NCBI GenBank assembly: GCA_030656615.1
Contig: JAUSOY010000002.1
Coordinates: 1 to 57,961, forward strand
Direction of reading: 5' to 3'
Source of the DNA: Bacteroidales bacterium
GTDB taxonomy: Bacteria; Bacteroidota; Bacteroidia; Bacteroidales; TTA-H9
Length of the DNA: 57,961 nt
The translations under genes and the position numbers were made by a program. Shown here piece by piece: positions 8,995 to 18,230 of the stretch (within the stretch, counting starts at the first letter, position 1; each line of letters starts with the position of its first letter). A model generated the notes under the pieces. The model worked only from the letters and a program-made list of their open reading frames with translations. It was not told the DNA's origin and made no database searches.

Positions 8995-9831
8995 ATGAGC
9001 TTCCGGGAAATACTAGACTTCACGCTGTTTTCAAGCCAAAATTACACGCTGCAGGTACATCATTTATTCTCTGCACTGCTAATTATTTGTTTATCATGGC
9101 TGTCTATCTTGTTACTCAAATATTTTTTGCGGCGTCAATCTGCCAGAGGACGTATTGATATTGGAAGCCAGCACGCGATATATCAAATTATAAAGTACAT
9201 TATCATTGTTATTGCGATAGGTCTGATAATGGATAATGCCGGAATAAAGTTTACCATATTATTGGCCGGCTCTGCCGCACTTATGGTTGGTCTCGGTTTT
9301 GGTATACAGCATGTATTCAACGATTTTGTATCGGGTTTTATCATCTTAATGGAGGGCACTATCCGTATGGATGATGTTTTACAAATTGAAGATGGTACCG
9401 TAGGTAGAGTAAAACAAATAGGGCTGCGTACTTCCAAAATAGAAACCCGCGATAATATCATTATGATCATCCCAAATTCGAAATTCATTAATGATAAAGT
9501 CATCAACTGGAGCCATATCCAGGCTTTAACACGATTTAATGTAGATGTGGGTGTTGCCTATGGCTCGGACGTTCAATTGGTTAAAACAACCCTGCTATCA
9601 TGTGCTGCCGAACATAATGACATTGCTAAAACCCCTGTACCTTTTGTGCGTTTCAGTGATTTTGGGAATTCATCCCTCAATTTTCAGCTTTTTTTCTGGA
9701 GCGATAAACCCTTTGCCGTTGAGCACATTAAAAGTGATTTACGTTTTCTGATTGATTCGAAATTCAGAACCGCCAAAATAACCATTCCTTTTCCTCAAAG
9801 AGACCTGCATATTTACAATCAGCAAACGTGA
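8995..9831 (+). CDS. MscS-family mechanosensitive channel (small)
   Basis: This 278-residue inner-membrane protein is an MscS-type tension-gated channel that releases solutes on osmotic downshock. There are about three membrane segments (roughly 20-42, 63-80 and 87-118). The pore-lining helix region GSAALMVGLGFGIQHVFNDF carries the glycine/alanine packing and the family's GFG-x-Q-x-x-x-x-x-F pattern. The beta domain follows (GTVGRVKQIGLRTSKIETRD, then IIPNSKFI). The size is that of the compact E. coli MscS. The next gene, a larger MscS protein, starts one base after its stop codon, so the two are almost surely co-transcribed. Confidence 0.92.
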   Translation: MSFREILDFTLFSSQNYTLQVHHLFSALLIICLSWLSILLLKYFLRRQSARGRIDIGSQHAIYQIIKYIIIVIAIGLIMDNAGIKFTILLAGSAALMVGLGFGIQHVFNDFVSGFIILMEGTIRMDDVLQIEDGTVGRVKQIGLRTSKIETRDNIIMIIPNSKFINDKVINWSHIQALTRFNVDVGVAYGSDVQLVKTTLLSCAAEHNDIAKTPVPFVRFSDFGNSSLNFQLFFWSDKPFAVEHIKSDLRFLIDSKFRTAKITIPFPQRDLHIYNQQT

Positions 9832-9832
9832 T

Positions 9833-11725
9833 ATGAAAAAACAAATAAACACCTCGCGAATGACCCGTACTCTTTTACTTGTCTTTCTGCTTTTATTGTC
9901 CTTTATAGTTGACGCTCAGGCAACTCCCACAGAAACAACTGCAAAAAACAATAAGGTACAGGATTCCATTCTTGAATCGGTTAATAAAGTTTTAAAACAA
10001 GCAGACTCTGCCCAGGTATCGGATAGTATATACAGAACTCTGCTTTTAAGAGACCTTCATAATTTGTCAGAAAAAGACCAGTCAAAAAGAATAGAACTGG
10101 AAGCTAAACTTGGGCAAATGAGTATCAAGGATAGTCTTCGAAAATCTGCTTTAAAAACTCGTATCGACTCACTCAAAAAAACCAGTAAAGGATATGCCGT
10201 TGCACCTTTTGGTGATACCATTTTTATGGTGTATACCCGATTGGCAGCCTTTACCCCACGCGATAGAGCGGAGAATATTCAGAAAAAAATAATCCGGCTT
10301 TCAAAACTTACCGATTATTCTTCTGACAGCCTTTTCATCGAATTAAGCGAAAGAAGTGCCGACATTTTATATAACGACCTTGGCATTGCATCCATTTCTG
10401 AAGCAGATGAAATGTGGATGGGAGAAGACAAAAAAGTACTTGCCAACGACTATCTCGAAAAGATCAAGGAAAGCATAGACGGCCAACGCGAAAAAAACAG
10501 CCTTAAAAGTATTATCATTAAAATTATATTGGTATTACTGATTCTAACTGGCATCTACTTTATATTCAGACTTGTTAACTGGGGATACCGCCGTGGTATT
10601 ACATGGGTCGAAAGCAATAAGGACAAATTTTTTAAAGGTTTTTCTCTTGGAACGTATGAGGTTTTGAGCTTCGAAAAGCAATATAAGGCTGCTTTATTGC
10701 TTCTAAAGGTTTTGCGGATACTTGTTCTTATCATTTTCATGTATATCGCCTTAACATTGCTCTTTTCAATTTTCCCCTGGACAAAGGGGATAGCTGATGC
10801 TTTATGGCGTTTTACAATTACACCGGTTAAAAAAATTGGTTCGGGTATACTTGACTTTTTACCAAATCTGGTAACCATCATTGTAATCGTATTTGTTTTC
10901 AGGTACGTAGTTCGTCTGGTAAGTTTTATAGCCATCGAAATTGAAAAAGGAGCCCTCACCATCCCTGGTTTTTACCCCGAATGGGCAAAGCCCACCTTCG
11001 GAATTGTAAAAGTACTCTTGTACGCTTTTATGTTTGTCATGATATTTCCTTACCTGCCAGGTTCCGATTCGGACATTTTTAAAGGCGTATCTGTATTTCT
11101 GGGCGTTTTATTCTCGCTGGGTTCATCCTCGGCTATTGCCAATGCTGTAGCCGGACTGGTTATTACCTATATGCGGCCGTTTAAAATTGGTGATCGGGTA
11201 AGAATTGGTGAAGTTACCGGTGATGTTGTAGAAAAATCGATACTCGTCACCCGTATAAAAACCATCAAAAACGAATACATCACGGTGCCCAACGCCACTA
11301 TTCTGAATTCGCAAAGTACAAATTTCACCGTCGGGGCTTCAGAAACAGGGCTTATTTTACATACGACCATAACCATTGGGTATGATGTGCCCTGGCGTCA
11401 GGTCCATGAATTGATGATAAATGCTGCTTTAAAGACAGATGGCATCGAAAAAGATAAAAAGCCTTTTGTTTTCCAGACCAGTCTCGACGATTTTTACGTA
11501 TCATATCAGGTTAATTGCTTTACGCTCGATTCTCATCGAATGGCAGCCATTTATTCAGAATTGCATCAACACATACAGGATTTATTCAATGAAGCAGGCG
11601 TCGAAATTATGTCGCCTCATTACCGAGCAGCCCGCGATGGCAATCTCACCACCATTCCCGCCAATTATCTGCCGCCCGATTATGAAGTGCCCTCTTTCAG
11701 GGTAACAAATACCGATAAAAAATAA
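9833..11725 (+). CDS. MscS-family mechanosensitive channel with extended periplasmic N-terminus
   Basis: This 630-residue member of the MscS superfamily begins with a signal peptide-like hydrophobic stretch (residues 12-30, ending near VDAQA). A charged periplasmic region of about 190 residues, probably helical, follows. Membrane segments lie near 225-245, 285-310, 335-365 and 395-415, followed by the pore helix (GVLFSLGSSSAIANAVAGLV) and the beta domain (FKIGDRVRIGEVTGDV, VPNATILNSQSTNFT). The C-terminal alpha/beta domain ends in a short tail. It resembles the larger MscK/YbiO-like channels in layout. The start is one nucleotide after the stop of the small MscS gene, and a terminator follows. 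Confidence 0.9.
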   Translation: MKKQINTSRMTRTLLLVFLLLLSFIVDAQATPTETTAKNNKVQDSILESVNKVLKQADSAQVSDSIYRTLLLRDLHNLSEKDQSKRIELEAKLGQMSIKDSLRKSALKTRIDSLKKTSKGYAVAPFGDTIFMVYTRLAAFTPRDRAENIQKKIIRLSKLTDYSSDSLFIELSERSADILYNDLGIASISEADEMWMGEDKKVLANDYLEKIKESIDGQREKNSLKSIIIKIILVLLILTGIYFIFRLVNWGYRRGITWVESNKDKFFKGFSLGTYEVLSFEKQYKAALLLLKVLRILVLIIFMYIALTLLFSIFPWTKGIADALWRFTITPVKKIGSGILDFLPNLVTIIVIVFVFRYVVRLVSFIAIEIEKGALTIPGFYPEWAKPTFGIVKVLLYAFMFVMIFPYLPGSDSDIFKGVSVFLGVLFSLGSSSAIANAVAGLVITYMRPFKIGDRVRIGEVTGDVVEKSILVTRIKTIKNEYITVPNATILNSQSTNFTVGASETGLILHTTITIGYDVPWRQVHELMINAALKTDGIEKDKKPFVFQTSLDDFYVSYQVNCFTLDSHRMAAIYSELHQHIQDLFNEAGVEIMSPHYRAARDGNLTTIPANYLPPDYEVPSFRVTNTDKK

Positions 11726-11731
11726 ACCATT

Positions 11732-11765
11732 CAAGCCTCCGCAAAACGGGGGCTTGCTTTTTTTT
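11732..11765 (+). terminator. intrinsic terminator after the MscS pair
   Basis: CAAGCCTCCG pairs with CGGGGGCTTG across AAAA and runs into nine T. It ends the two-channel operon. Confidence 0.9.
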
Positions 11766-11783
11766 GATATGCGACTAAAAGTA

Positions 11784-11791
11784 TACATTTG
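11784..11791 (+). promoter_or_regulatory. -7 box of the Dam-type methylase gene
   Basis: TACATTTG matches TAnnTTTG, about 40 nt before the methylase start. Confidence 0.55.
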
Positions 11792-11832
11792 CCGATAGTC
11801 TCCACTGTTTTTAATTAATATTGACGGCAAAA

Positions 11833-12750
11833 ATGCAGTTGTCAGAAACTTCACAAGAAAAAAAAACATCACCTCCCAAACCATTCATTAAATGGGCTGG
11901 AGGAAAATCGCAACTCCTTCCGGAAATTGAAAAACGCTTGCCTTCAAATTTTAACAACAAAATACACACCTACGTAGAGCCCTTCAGCGGCAGTGCAGCA
12001 GTTCTTTACAGAATATTCAACCTGAATCCGGGGATTAAAAGAGCCGTAATAAATGACAGCAATCATGATTTGATAAATGTTTACCACTGCATAAAATATA
12101 AATTGGGCGAGATTTCTGAGGTATTGTTAAAACTCAGCAATGAGTACTTCAGCTTTAAATTGGAAGAAGAATGCAAGGCCTTTTTTCTCGAACAACGGGA
12201 ACTTTTTAACCAAAGGCAATCTTCTTCGCCTCACCAGGCTGCTTTATTTATTTTTCTCAATAAAACATGCTTTAACGGTTTGTACAGAGTCAACCAGAAA
12301 AACCAGTTTAACGTTCCTTTTGGCCGGTATAAAAATCCCCGAATATTTGATTATCAAAATCTCGAAAAAGCACATCAGGTATTTCAGAAAGTAGATATTA
12401 TGATGGGCGATTTTGAAGAGACGGACAAGTATTCGGGCCCCGGAAGCTTCTATTACTTTGATCCTCCCTATAAACCCATCAGTGAAACATCATCGTTCAA
12501 CAGCTATACGCAGGGGCTCTTTGATGACGCTTCACAAATAAGGCTCAAGAATTTCTGTGACCGGCTTACTGATAATAAAAGTCAATGGTTGCTAAGCAAT
12601 TCAGACCCTAAAAACACCCAGTCCGAAAATGAATTTTTCGACGATTTGTATTCTGATTACACCATAGAACGTGTAAAAGCCCGCCGCAGCATTAATTCCA
12701 AAGCCAATGGCCGGGGCGAAATTCATGAGCTGTTGATTCGGAATTATTAA
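11833..12750 (+). CDS. dam: Dam/DpnM-type DNA adenine N6-methyltransferase (D12 class), orphan
   Basis: The enzyme transfers a methyl group from SAM to adenine N6 in DNA. KPFIKWAGGKSQLLP (16-30) is the class-alpha SAM motif of Dam/DpnM enzymes. VEPFSGSAAVLY and NDSNHDLINVY follow, then the target-binding GLYRVNQKNQFNVPFGRYKN, the catalytic DPPY at 210-213, and WLLSNSDP. At 305 residues it is slightly longer than E. coli Dam (278). The best relatives by motif recognise GATC, so GATC is the first guess. No restriction endonuclease is adjacent, so it behaves as an orphan or as part of the pair with the convergent unknown gene 4 bp away. The ATG at 11833 is chosen; a TTG 12 bp upstream is possible. 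Confidence 0.9.
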   Translation: MQLSETSQEKKTSPPKPFIKWAGGKSQLLPEIEKRLPSNFNNKIHTYVEPFSGSAAVLYRIFNLNPGIKRAVINDSNHDLINVYHCIKYKLGEISEVLLKLSNEYFSFKLEEECKAFFLEQRELFNQRQSSSPHQAALFIFLNKTCFNGLYRVNQKNQFNVPFGRYKNPRIFDYQNLEKAHQVFQKVDIMMGDFEETDKYSGPGSFYYFDPPYKPISETSSFNSYTQGLFDDASQIRLKNFCDRLTDNKSQWLLSNSDPKNTQSENEFFDDLYSDYTIERVKARRSINSKANGRGEIHELLIRNY

Positions 12751-12754
12751 GAAT

Positions 12755-13240
12755 TCAGATACCCCGCCTTTTCATCAACTGGTCCAACTCCCGCCAAGCC
12801 TTGCCTTTACTAAAATTCACCACGACGTCTACCGGCATTTTTTCGATAAGCAACTGATACACCGCCAAATGTTTAATCCGTTTCTTTAAAACAGCGTGAG
12901 CCTTGTTTTCTTCGGCAATCATGCCGGCGTAAATCAGTGTAAACCATAATCCGGCCGATTCTGAATATTGTCCGTAATCCGCTGAAATTCTGTCGATATC
13001 ATTCAAAATATCTGCGTCCAAGTTTTTGGAGGTCTTTTCATAAATTCTTAAAAAATCGGCATACACTTTTTTAGTGCCAAAAATACCGGCCAGTGTTTGC
13101 ATTCCGCTAAAATACTCCGAATCGCGGGGTGCATATGGCTGACTACCGTTTATAGCAACATAAACGCACCAATCATCGAATTTACCAGTATCGAAATAAA
13201 TACACCCTTGATTACCAAGTGTTTTAATCGGTCGCTTCAT
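12755..13240 (-). CDS. conserved-looking protein of unknown function, convergent with dam
   Basis: I do not recognise this 161-residue protein with confidence. It has no signal peptide or membrane segment, is mixed alpha/beta at the start (GCIYFDTGKFDDWCVYVAIN) and mostly helical after residue 45. A well-formed Asp/Tyr-rich stretch (PYAPRDSEYF) lies near residue 35. The C terminus is basic (KGKAWRELDQLMKRRGI). Codon use and good reading-frame quality indicate a real gene. Its stop codon lies 4 bp from the stop of the Dam-type methylase on the opposite strand, with no room for a terminator, so the two transcripts must overlap. A link to methylation is only suggested by position. The start is the ATG at 13240. 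Confidence 0.7.
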   Translation of the reverse strand: MKRPIKTLGNQGCIYFDTGKFDDWCVYVAINGSQPYAPRDSEYFSGMQTLAGIFGTKKVYADFLRIYEKTSKNLDADILNDIDRISADYGQYSESAGLWFTLIYAGMIAEENKAHAVLKKRIKHLAVYQLLIEKMPVDVVVNFSKGKAWRELDQLMKRRGI

Positions 13241-13346
13241 ACGGATTCGTATTTAAAGAATCACCAATAAAAATACAAATTCAAAAGCAAATACTCTTCC
13301 CGAAAAACAAACTAATTCGTACCAATCAATGATTCAGAACAGAAAA

Positions 13347-16130
13347 TCAATGCGCTTCAAGCCAATCGGCTCCGGTATTCATATCAACCACCACCGGTAC
13401 ACTGAGCGGTAAGGCATTCACCATTCCGTTACGGACAATTTCTTTCATCTGTTCAAGTTCAGGCTTATACACTTCAAACACCAATTCATCGTGTACCTGC
13501 ATTATCATTTTTGATTTTAGATTGCTTTCTTTGATGGTTTTATGAATATTAATCATAGCGATTTTTATCATATCAGCCGACGAGCCCTGAATGGGTGCAT
13601 TAATGGCATTGCGCTCAGAAAATCCCCTCACGGTAGCATTGGCAGAATGAATATCGCGCAGCTGCCTTTTACGGCCTACAATCGTTTCGGCATATCCCAT
13701 TTTTCTGGCTCTTACAATGGTTTCATCCATATACGCCTTAACTCCAGGATATTGTTTGAAATACGACTCGATGATGGAGGCTGCTTCGCGACGCGAAATA
13801 CTCAGATTTTCTGCCAGTCCGAAAGCAGAAATTCCATAAATAATTCCGAAGTTGACCGACTTGGCAAAACGTCTTTGTTCTTTATCAACCTTATCCAAAT
13901 CAAGGCCATAAACACGGGCCGCCGTAGCTGTGTGAATATCAGTCCCATCCCAGAAAGCCTGCATCATGGAGACATCCTGACTCAAATGGGCAATAATTCT
14001 TAGTTCGATTTGAGAATAATCGGCAGCCAGCAAAATGTGATTTTCGTCGGCAGGTATGAAAGCCTTTCTAATTTCTCGCCCCCTTTCGGTTCGGATAGGA
14101 ATATTCTGCAGATTGGGATTATTGGAACTGAGTCGGCCGGTACTGGCAACCGCCTGATTATAACTGGTATGAATCCTTCCGGTTGAAGAATTAATCAGGG
14201 CCGGAAGAGCATCTACGTACGTCGATTTAAGTTTAGTGAGCGAACGGTACTCAAGAATCATCGGTACAATGGGATGCTTATGAAGTAATTTTTCGAGAAT
14301 CTCCTCCCCTGTACTGTATTGTTTGGTACGGGTTTTTTTTGGTTTATCATCAATTTTCAACTTCTCAAAAAGAATAATTCCCAATTGTTTTGGAGAAGAA
14401 ATATTAAACGATTCGCCAGCCTGAACATAAATTTCATATTCCGCCTTTTTTATCTCCGATTGAAGTTCAGCAGAGAAAGTATTCAGAATCTCTTTATTCA
14501 CCTTAACGCCGGTAGCTTCCATATCAGCCAAAACAGGAATCAGCGGCATTTCAATTTTTTCGAATAAATCGGTGAGGCTGTTTTCTTTAAGTACAGGCTC
14601 AAAAACCTTCATCAATCGGAATGCAAGATCCGCATCTTCGGCAGCATATTCTTTCACCTGCTCTACATCCACCTGATCCATTGTCAACTGATTGGATGAT
14701 TTTTTACCAATAAGTTCTGTTATAGCAACGGGTTTATACTTAAGATAGGCTTCTGACAAAAAATCGAGGTTATGGCGCTGATCGGGTTCAACCAGATAAT
14801 GAGCAATCATGGTATCAAAGAGCGGCCCGTTTACCGTGATTCCGTGCGATTGCAATACCGATATATCGAATTTCAAATTCTGCCCTGATTTTAAAATATT
14901 GGGATTGGTCAATAGTGGTTGAATACGGTGCAATGTATTAAGGCTCAACTCATCACGCCCCTTCAATGGAATGTAATATGCTTTTCCTTCACGGGCCGAA
15001 AAAGAAATCCCGACGATATCATCGTTTATAGTATCCAGTCCGGTGGTTTCTGTATCAAAGGCGAGCACGCTGGCCGAAGAAAATTCTTCCATCATGGCAT
15101 TAAGTTTTTCATCGGTATCCACCAAAATATATTCATGGGGATTGGTATGAATATTTTGTAAGGAAGAAGCCTGTGTTTCGTATCCTTCGTCGCCAAATAA
15201 ATCGCCCTGGATGGATTTGGGTAAGGGAGCTCTTTCTTTGGTAGCAGAATAAACATCGGCCACCCGATTGGCAAAGGTTTTAAACTCAAGCTCGTCGAAT
15301 AATTTTCTTAGTTTAACAAAATCGGGTTGCTTCAATATTAGTGCATCCTCATCAAAATCGACCGGAACATTCGTAATTATTGTTGCCAATTGTTTACAAG
15401 CGAGAGCCTGTTGGGCATGTTCCTCAACCTTTTGCCGGAGTTTTACATTTTCTATCTTGCTTTTTTGGGCAATCATATTTTCTACCGAACCAAACTGCTG
15501 GATGAGTTTACGCGCGGTTACCTCGCCCACCCCGGGAATCCCGGGAATATTATCTGAAACATCTCCCTGAAGTCCAAGAATATCCTGTACCTGAAACGGA
15601 TGCGTAATTCCAAATTTTTCACAAACCTCCGCAACTCCCATAACCTCCGCTTTACCTCCCCCACGGGGTGGCTTAAAAATAAAGACATGCTCATTAACCA
15701 ACTGTCCAAAATCCTTATCCGAAGTCATCATATAGGTTATAAAACCTTTTTCGGGAGCCTGACGAGCCAGTGTACCAATAACATCATCGGCCTCATACCC
15801 ATCCAAATAAATGACCGGAATATTAAATGCTTCTATCATGGTGATGATGTATGGAATGGATGCCGACAACTCCTCGGGCATGGCTTCGCGATGGGCCTTA
15901 TAAGCCGCAAAATCATCATGCCTTACCGTGGGCGCTTTGGTATCGAAAGCTACACCAATATGAGTAGGTTTTTCATTACGGATTACATCGAGAAGCGTAT
16001 TTCCAAATCCAAGAATAGCTGAAGTATTCAGGCCATTTGAAGTAATTCGCGGGTTTTTGTTAAATGCATAAAAAGCGCGGTAAATAAGCGCCATGGCATC
16101 CAAAAGAAAAAGTTTTTTTTGAGTGGGCAT
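13347..16130 (-). CDS. polA: DNA polymerase I with 5'-3' exonuclease, 3'-5' exonuclease and polymerase domains
   Basis: This 927-residue enzyme carries out Okazaki fragment processing and repair synthesis. The flap exonuclease domain (about 1-290) has LLDAMALIYRAFYAF, DGYEADDVIGTLA, TSDKDFGQLV and DVSDNIPGIPGVGEVTARKL. The proofreading domain is intact: exo I LAFDTETTGLD, exo II GQNLKFDISVLQ and exo III YAAEDADLAFRL. Many bacterial PolA proteins have lost these residues. The polymerase domain shows motif A ADYSQIELRIIAHLS, motif B RRFAKSVNFGIIYG and motif C MQVHDELVFE. It is the last gene of a minus-strand series, 21 bp after the SirB1-like gene, and may be co-transcribed with it. Confidence 0.97.
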   Translation of the reverse strand: MPTQKKLFLLDAMALIYRAFYAFNKNPRITSNGLNTSAILGFGNTLLDVIRNEKPTHIGVAFDTKAPTVRHDDFAAYKAHREAMPEELSASIPYIITMIEAFNIPVIYLDGYEADDVIGTLARQAPEKGFITYMMTSDKDFGQLVNEHVFIFKPPRGGGKAEVMGVAEVCEKFGITHPFQVQDILGLQGDVSDNIPGIPGVGEVTARKLIQQFGSVENMIAQKSKIENVKLRQKVEEHAQQALACKQLATIITNVPVDFDEDALILKQPDFVKLRKLFDELEFKTFANRVADVYSATKERAPLPKSIQGDLFGDEGYETQASSLQNIHTNPHEYILVDTDEKLNAMMEEFSSASVLAFDTETTGLDTINDDIVGISFSAREGKAYYIPLKGRDELSLNTLHRIQPLLTNPNILKSGQNLKFDISVLQSHGITVNGPLFDTMIAHYLVEPDQRHNLDFLSEAYLKYKPVAITELIGKKSSNQLTMDQVDVEQVKEYAAEDADLAFRLMKVFEPVLKENSLTDLFEKIEMPLIPVLADMEATGVKVNKEILNTFSAELQSEIKKAEYEIYVQAGESFNISSPKQLGIILFEKLKIDDKPKKTRTKQYSTGEEILEKLLHKHPIVPMILEYRSLTKLKSTYVDALPALINSSTGRIHTSYNQAVASTGRLSSNNPNLQNIPIRTERGREIRKAFIPADENHILLAADYSQIELRIIAHLSQDVSMMQAFWDGTDIHTATAARVYGLDLDKVDKEQRRFAKSVNFGIIYGISAFGLAENLSISRREAASIIESYFKQYPGVKAYMDETIVRARKMGYAETIVGRKRQLRDIHSANATVRGFSERNAINAPIQGSSADMIKIAMINIHKTIKESNLKSKMIMQVHDELVFEVYKPELEQMKEIVRNGMVNALPLSVPVVVDMNTGADWLEAH

Positions 16131-16151
16131 GAAATGGTTTTATTGATAATA

Positions 16152-17048
16152 TCAGAAAAGAGAACGGATTAACTCCTCGAGTTGTTCCACTTTTTGATGC
16201 TCGTTACGGACCTGAAGGTCGAAAATATAGGCTTTTGCTAAAAGCTTGACAACATTAACATTGGAACTGGGCGAATAATAAGAGGTTTTTTCAACCGGAA
16301 GCCCTGCTTCAGAAAGAAAGCGTTCTATTTCGCCGCGTTGAAACACTAAACCTTCCTGTGCCGGATTAATATAAAAAACTGCTTTGCGTTCTTCGGCAGG
16401 CTCATTGGAAACCGAATCAAAGGTGTACGCTAATATCAGTTGACCAGGTAATTCTACACCAAAAACCGGCATTTTAAGTCCCTGTGAAATAATAATATAT
16501 AACATGGCCATCGACAAGGGATGACCCTTTTTCCGCTCGATAAAAGCAGTAAAACTATGATCGGCTTTGCCGGGTTCGGTGGAACGTAAAACCTTAAAAC
16601 CGTGAACATCGTACAGGAGGTGATTAATAACTTTGATTTTATCAAGACCCGTCATGGTATTATTCATCTCAAGCCATACATCCTGAACGATATTACCAAT
16701 TATTCGTGTAAAATGGTCGGTATTGGTTTCGGCATATAAAAAACGGGTTAACAATAAAGCACCACTAAGCAGATCCTGACTTCCAAAATGCACCCAATTC
16801 GTTAACTCCATATACACATGCTGGTGTTGCATATGTTGTATCATCTCTTCCAAACGACTTTGCACAAATGGATCAAAAGAATTATCCCAAAACTCCTCCA
16901 GTACCGGCACCGATTCCAATCCAAAAGAAATAATTTTCTCCCGGATTGTTTCCCACGAATGGGTATCTGGTTCATCCACCAAACGAAGTAATATTTCTAA
17001 ATCTTTCTTTCTGATTTCATCCATTTCCTGATTATTAGCCTGGAGCAT
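16152..17048 (-). CDS. SirB1/transglutaminase-like family protein
   Basis: This soluble protein of about 298 residues belongs to the SirB1 (transglutaminase-like) family. The diagnostic stretch is RKKGHPLSMAMLYIIISQGL followed by KMPVFGVELPGQLILAY, matching the family's RxGxPxSLxxLYxxxxxxLxLPxxGVxxPGHFLV pattern; glutamine replaces the usual histidine in PGH. A helical, repeat-like region of about 100 residues precedes it. Biochemical function is unknown even for better-studied members, and the catalytic triad of true transglutaminases is not evident. The start is taken at the ATG at 17048; a TTG at 17066 in the same frame is the alternative. It lies between the DSD1-like gene and polA on the same strand. 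Confidence 0.75.
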   Translation of the reverse strand: MLQANNQEMDEIRKKDLEILLRLVDEPDTHSWETIREKIISFGLESVPVLEEFWDNSFDPFVQSRLEEMIQHMQHQHVYMELTNWVHFGSQDLLSGALLLTRFLYAETNTDHFTRIIGNIVQDVWLEMNNTMTGLDKIKVINHLLYDVHGFKVLRSTEPGKADHSFTAFIERKKGHPLSMAMLYIIISQGLKMPVFGVELPGQLILAYTFDSVSNEPAEERKAVFYINPAQEGLVFQRGEIERFLSEAGLPVEKTSYYSPSSNVNVVKLLAKAYIFDLQVRNEHQKVEQLEELIRSLF

Positions 17049-17135
17049 TTCAGATGTCAAATACAATCTATTTGCGAATATACCACTTCGCCACCGAAAA
17101 AGAAAACTGTTTTGCCATCCAATACGAAGGTGTAA

Positions 17136-18230
17136 TTAAATCACATTTGTCCAATTACCTGCTCCGATAGAATATCTTCTTTGGCAGGCTACTGTAAGAC
17201 AAATGTGAGCGGAAAGTATGGCTAGGCTTTGTCCGGGCCTGAAGTCTTTCAGATTTTCTAAAGAACTGTATATCATTCCATGTTCCTGCGATAATGAATT
17301 AACAAACATTGCTTCGGCAGGTTCAATCAATTGACCGTTTTCGAACAACATCAATTTGCCAAAAACCATTTCTTTATCCTGCTGATACATATCTTTTGAA
17401 AGATGTACAGCTCCTCCATGAATAATAATACGGCCTTCCGATGGATATACTGCCAACACCGGGCAAACCACAGCCGCAGCAATCTGATTGATTTCACATG
17501 AGCCCAAGGCATGCTGCTGCATATCATAAAACACGAAATTCCCGGGTCTCACTTCGTCCACCTCGTTAAAATCGCCGTTCAACGAACAGGATGGCGTATC
17601 TCCCACAGAAATTATTGGATTGTGTGCATTGAAAACGCTTTTAAGATGTCCTAAACGTTGATCAGAAATCTGACGTATCGAACGTATTTCTTCCCGACTA
17701 CCTGCTTTGTATGTATGACCATCGTGAGCCAGAAAACCGATAAACCGGAGGTGAGAATATGTTTTGATATCCAGCAATAACTTTTCAATAGCATCCTCAT
17801 CTGTCCATAAAAGACCGGCTCGCTTATATCCTGCATTGATTTTTATAAAAACACCAATAGTTCCACGCGAAATTTTTGGAATATGAGGCAAAACAGAGGC
17901 ATCATCAACTATTAGATTCAGATGACACAAGGATGCGATTTCTTTGACAGAAAATGCTTGCCCGGGTTGAAAAGGAATGCCAAGAGTAATATCTTTCCAT
18001 CCATCCAGCGCAAATGAAAGAGCCATTTTTACGGACGATACCGTTATGCTTTCCACCCCTTCATCTTTAAACCATCTTCCAACCTCCAGCGATTGGTGCG
18101 TTTTAAAATGTGGACGAAATGCGATGCCCTTATCCCGGAACCGTAACGCCATGGCCGAAATGTTAGCCCGCGCCTGCTCCTCATTCACCGCAAGATAAGG
18201 CTCCTCAATACTACGAAACTGTTCAAACAT
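17136..18230 (-). CDS. DSD1-family PLP enzyme (D-serine dehydratase / D-threonine aldolase-like)
   Basis: This 364-residue fold-type III PLP enzyme resembles eukaryotic-type D-serine dehydratases and D-threonine aldolases. The N-terminal alanine-racemase-like barrel holds the PLP lysine (K43) in RPHFKTHQS. Glycine-rich phosphate-binding segments follow (VSVGDTPSCS). The C-terminal domain has HGGAVHLSKD and the H-x-C pair H342/C344, matching the two zinc ligands of chicken D-serine dehydratase, so it is likely metal dependent. The substrate could be D-serine, D-threonine or another beta-hydroxy D-amino acid. Its start overlaps the end of the nucleoside phosphorylase gene by 8 bp, showing translational coupling. 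Confidence 0.85.
   Translation of the reverse strand: MFEQFRSIEEPYLAVNEEQARANISAMALRFRDKGIAFRPHFKTHQSLEVGRWFKDEGVESITVSSVKMALSFALDGWKDITLGIPFQPGQAFSVKEIASLCHLNLIVDDASVLPHIPKISRGTIGVFIKINAGYKRAGLLWTDEDAIEKLLLDIKTYSHLRFIGFLAHDGHTYKAGSREEIRSIRQISDQRLGHLKSVFNAHNPIISVGDTPSCSLNGDFNEVDEVRPGNFVFYDMQQHALGSCEINQIAAAVVCPVLAVYPSEGRIIIHGGAVHLSKDMYQQDKEMVFGKLMLFENGQLIEPAEAMFVNSLSQEHGMIYSSLENLKDFRPGQSLAILSAHICLTVACQRRYSIGAGNWTNVI

Noticed and set aside
11821-11832. TTG start for the Dam-type methylase.
   Set aside because: The ATG 12 bp later is sufficient, since the SAM motif begins at residue 16; no strong evidence favours the TTG.
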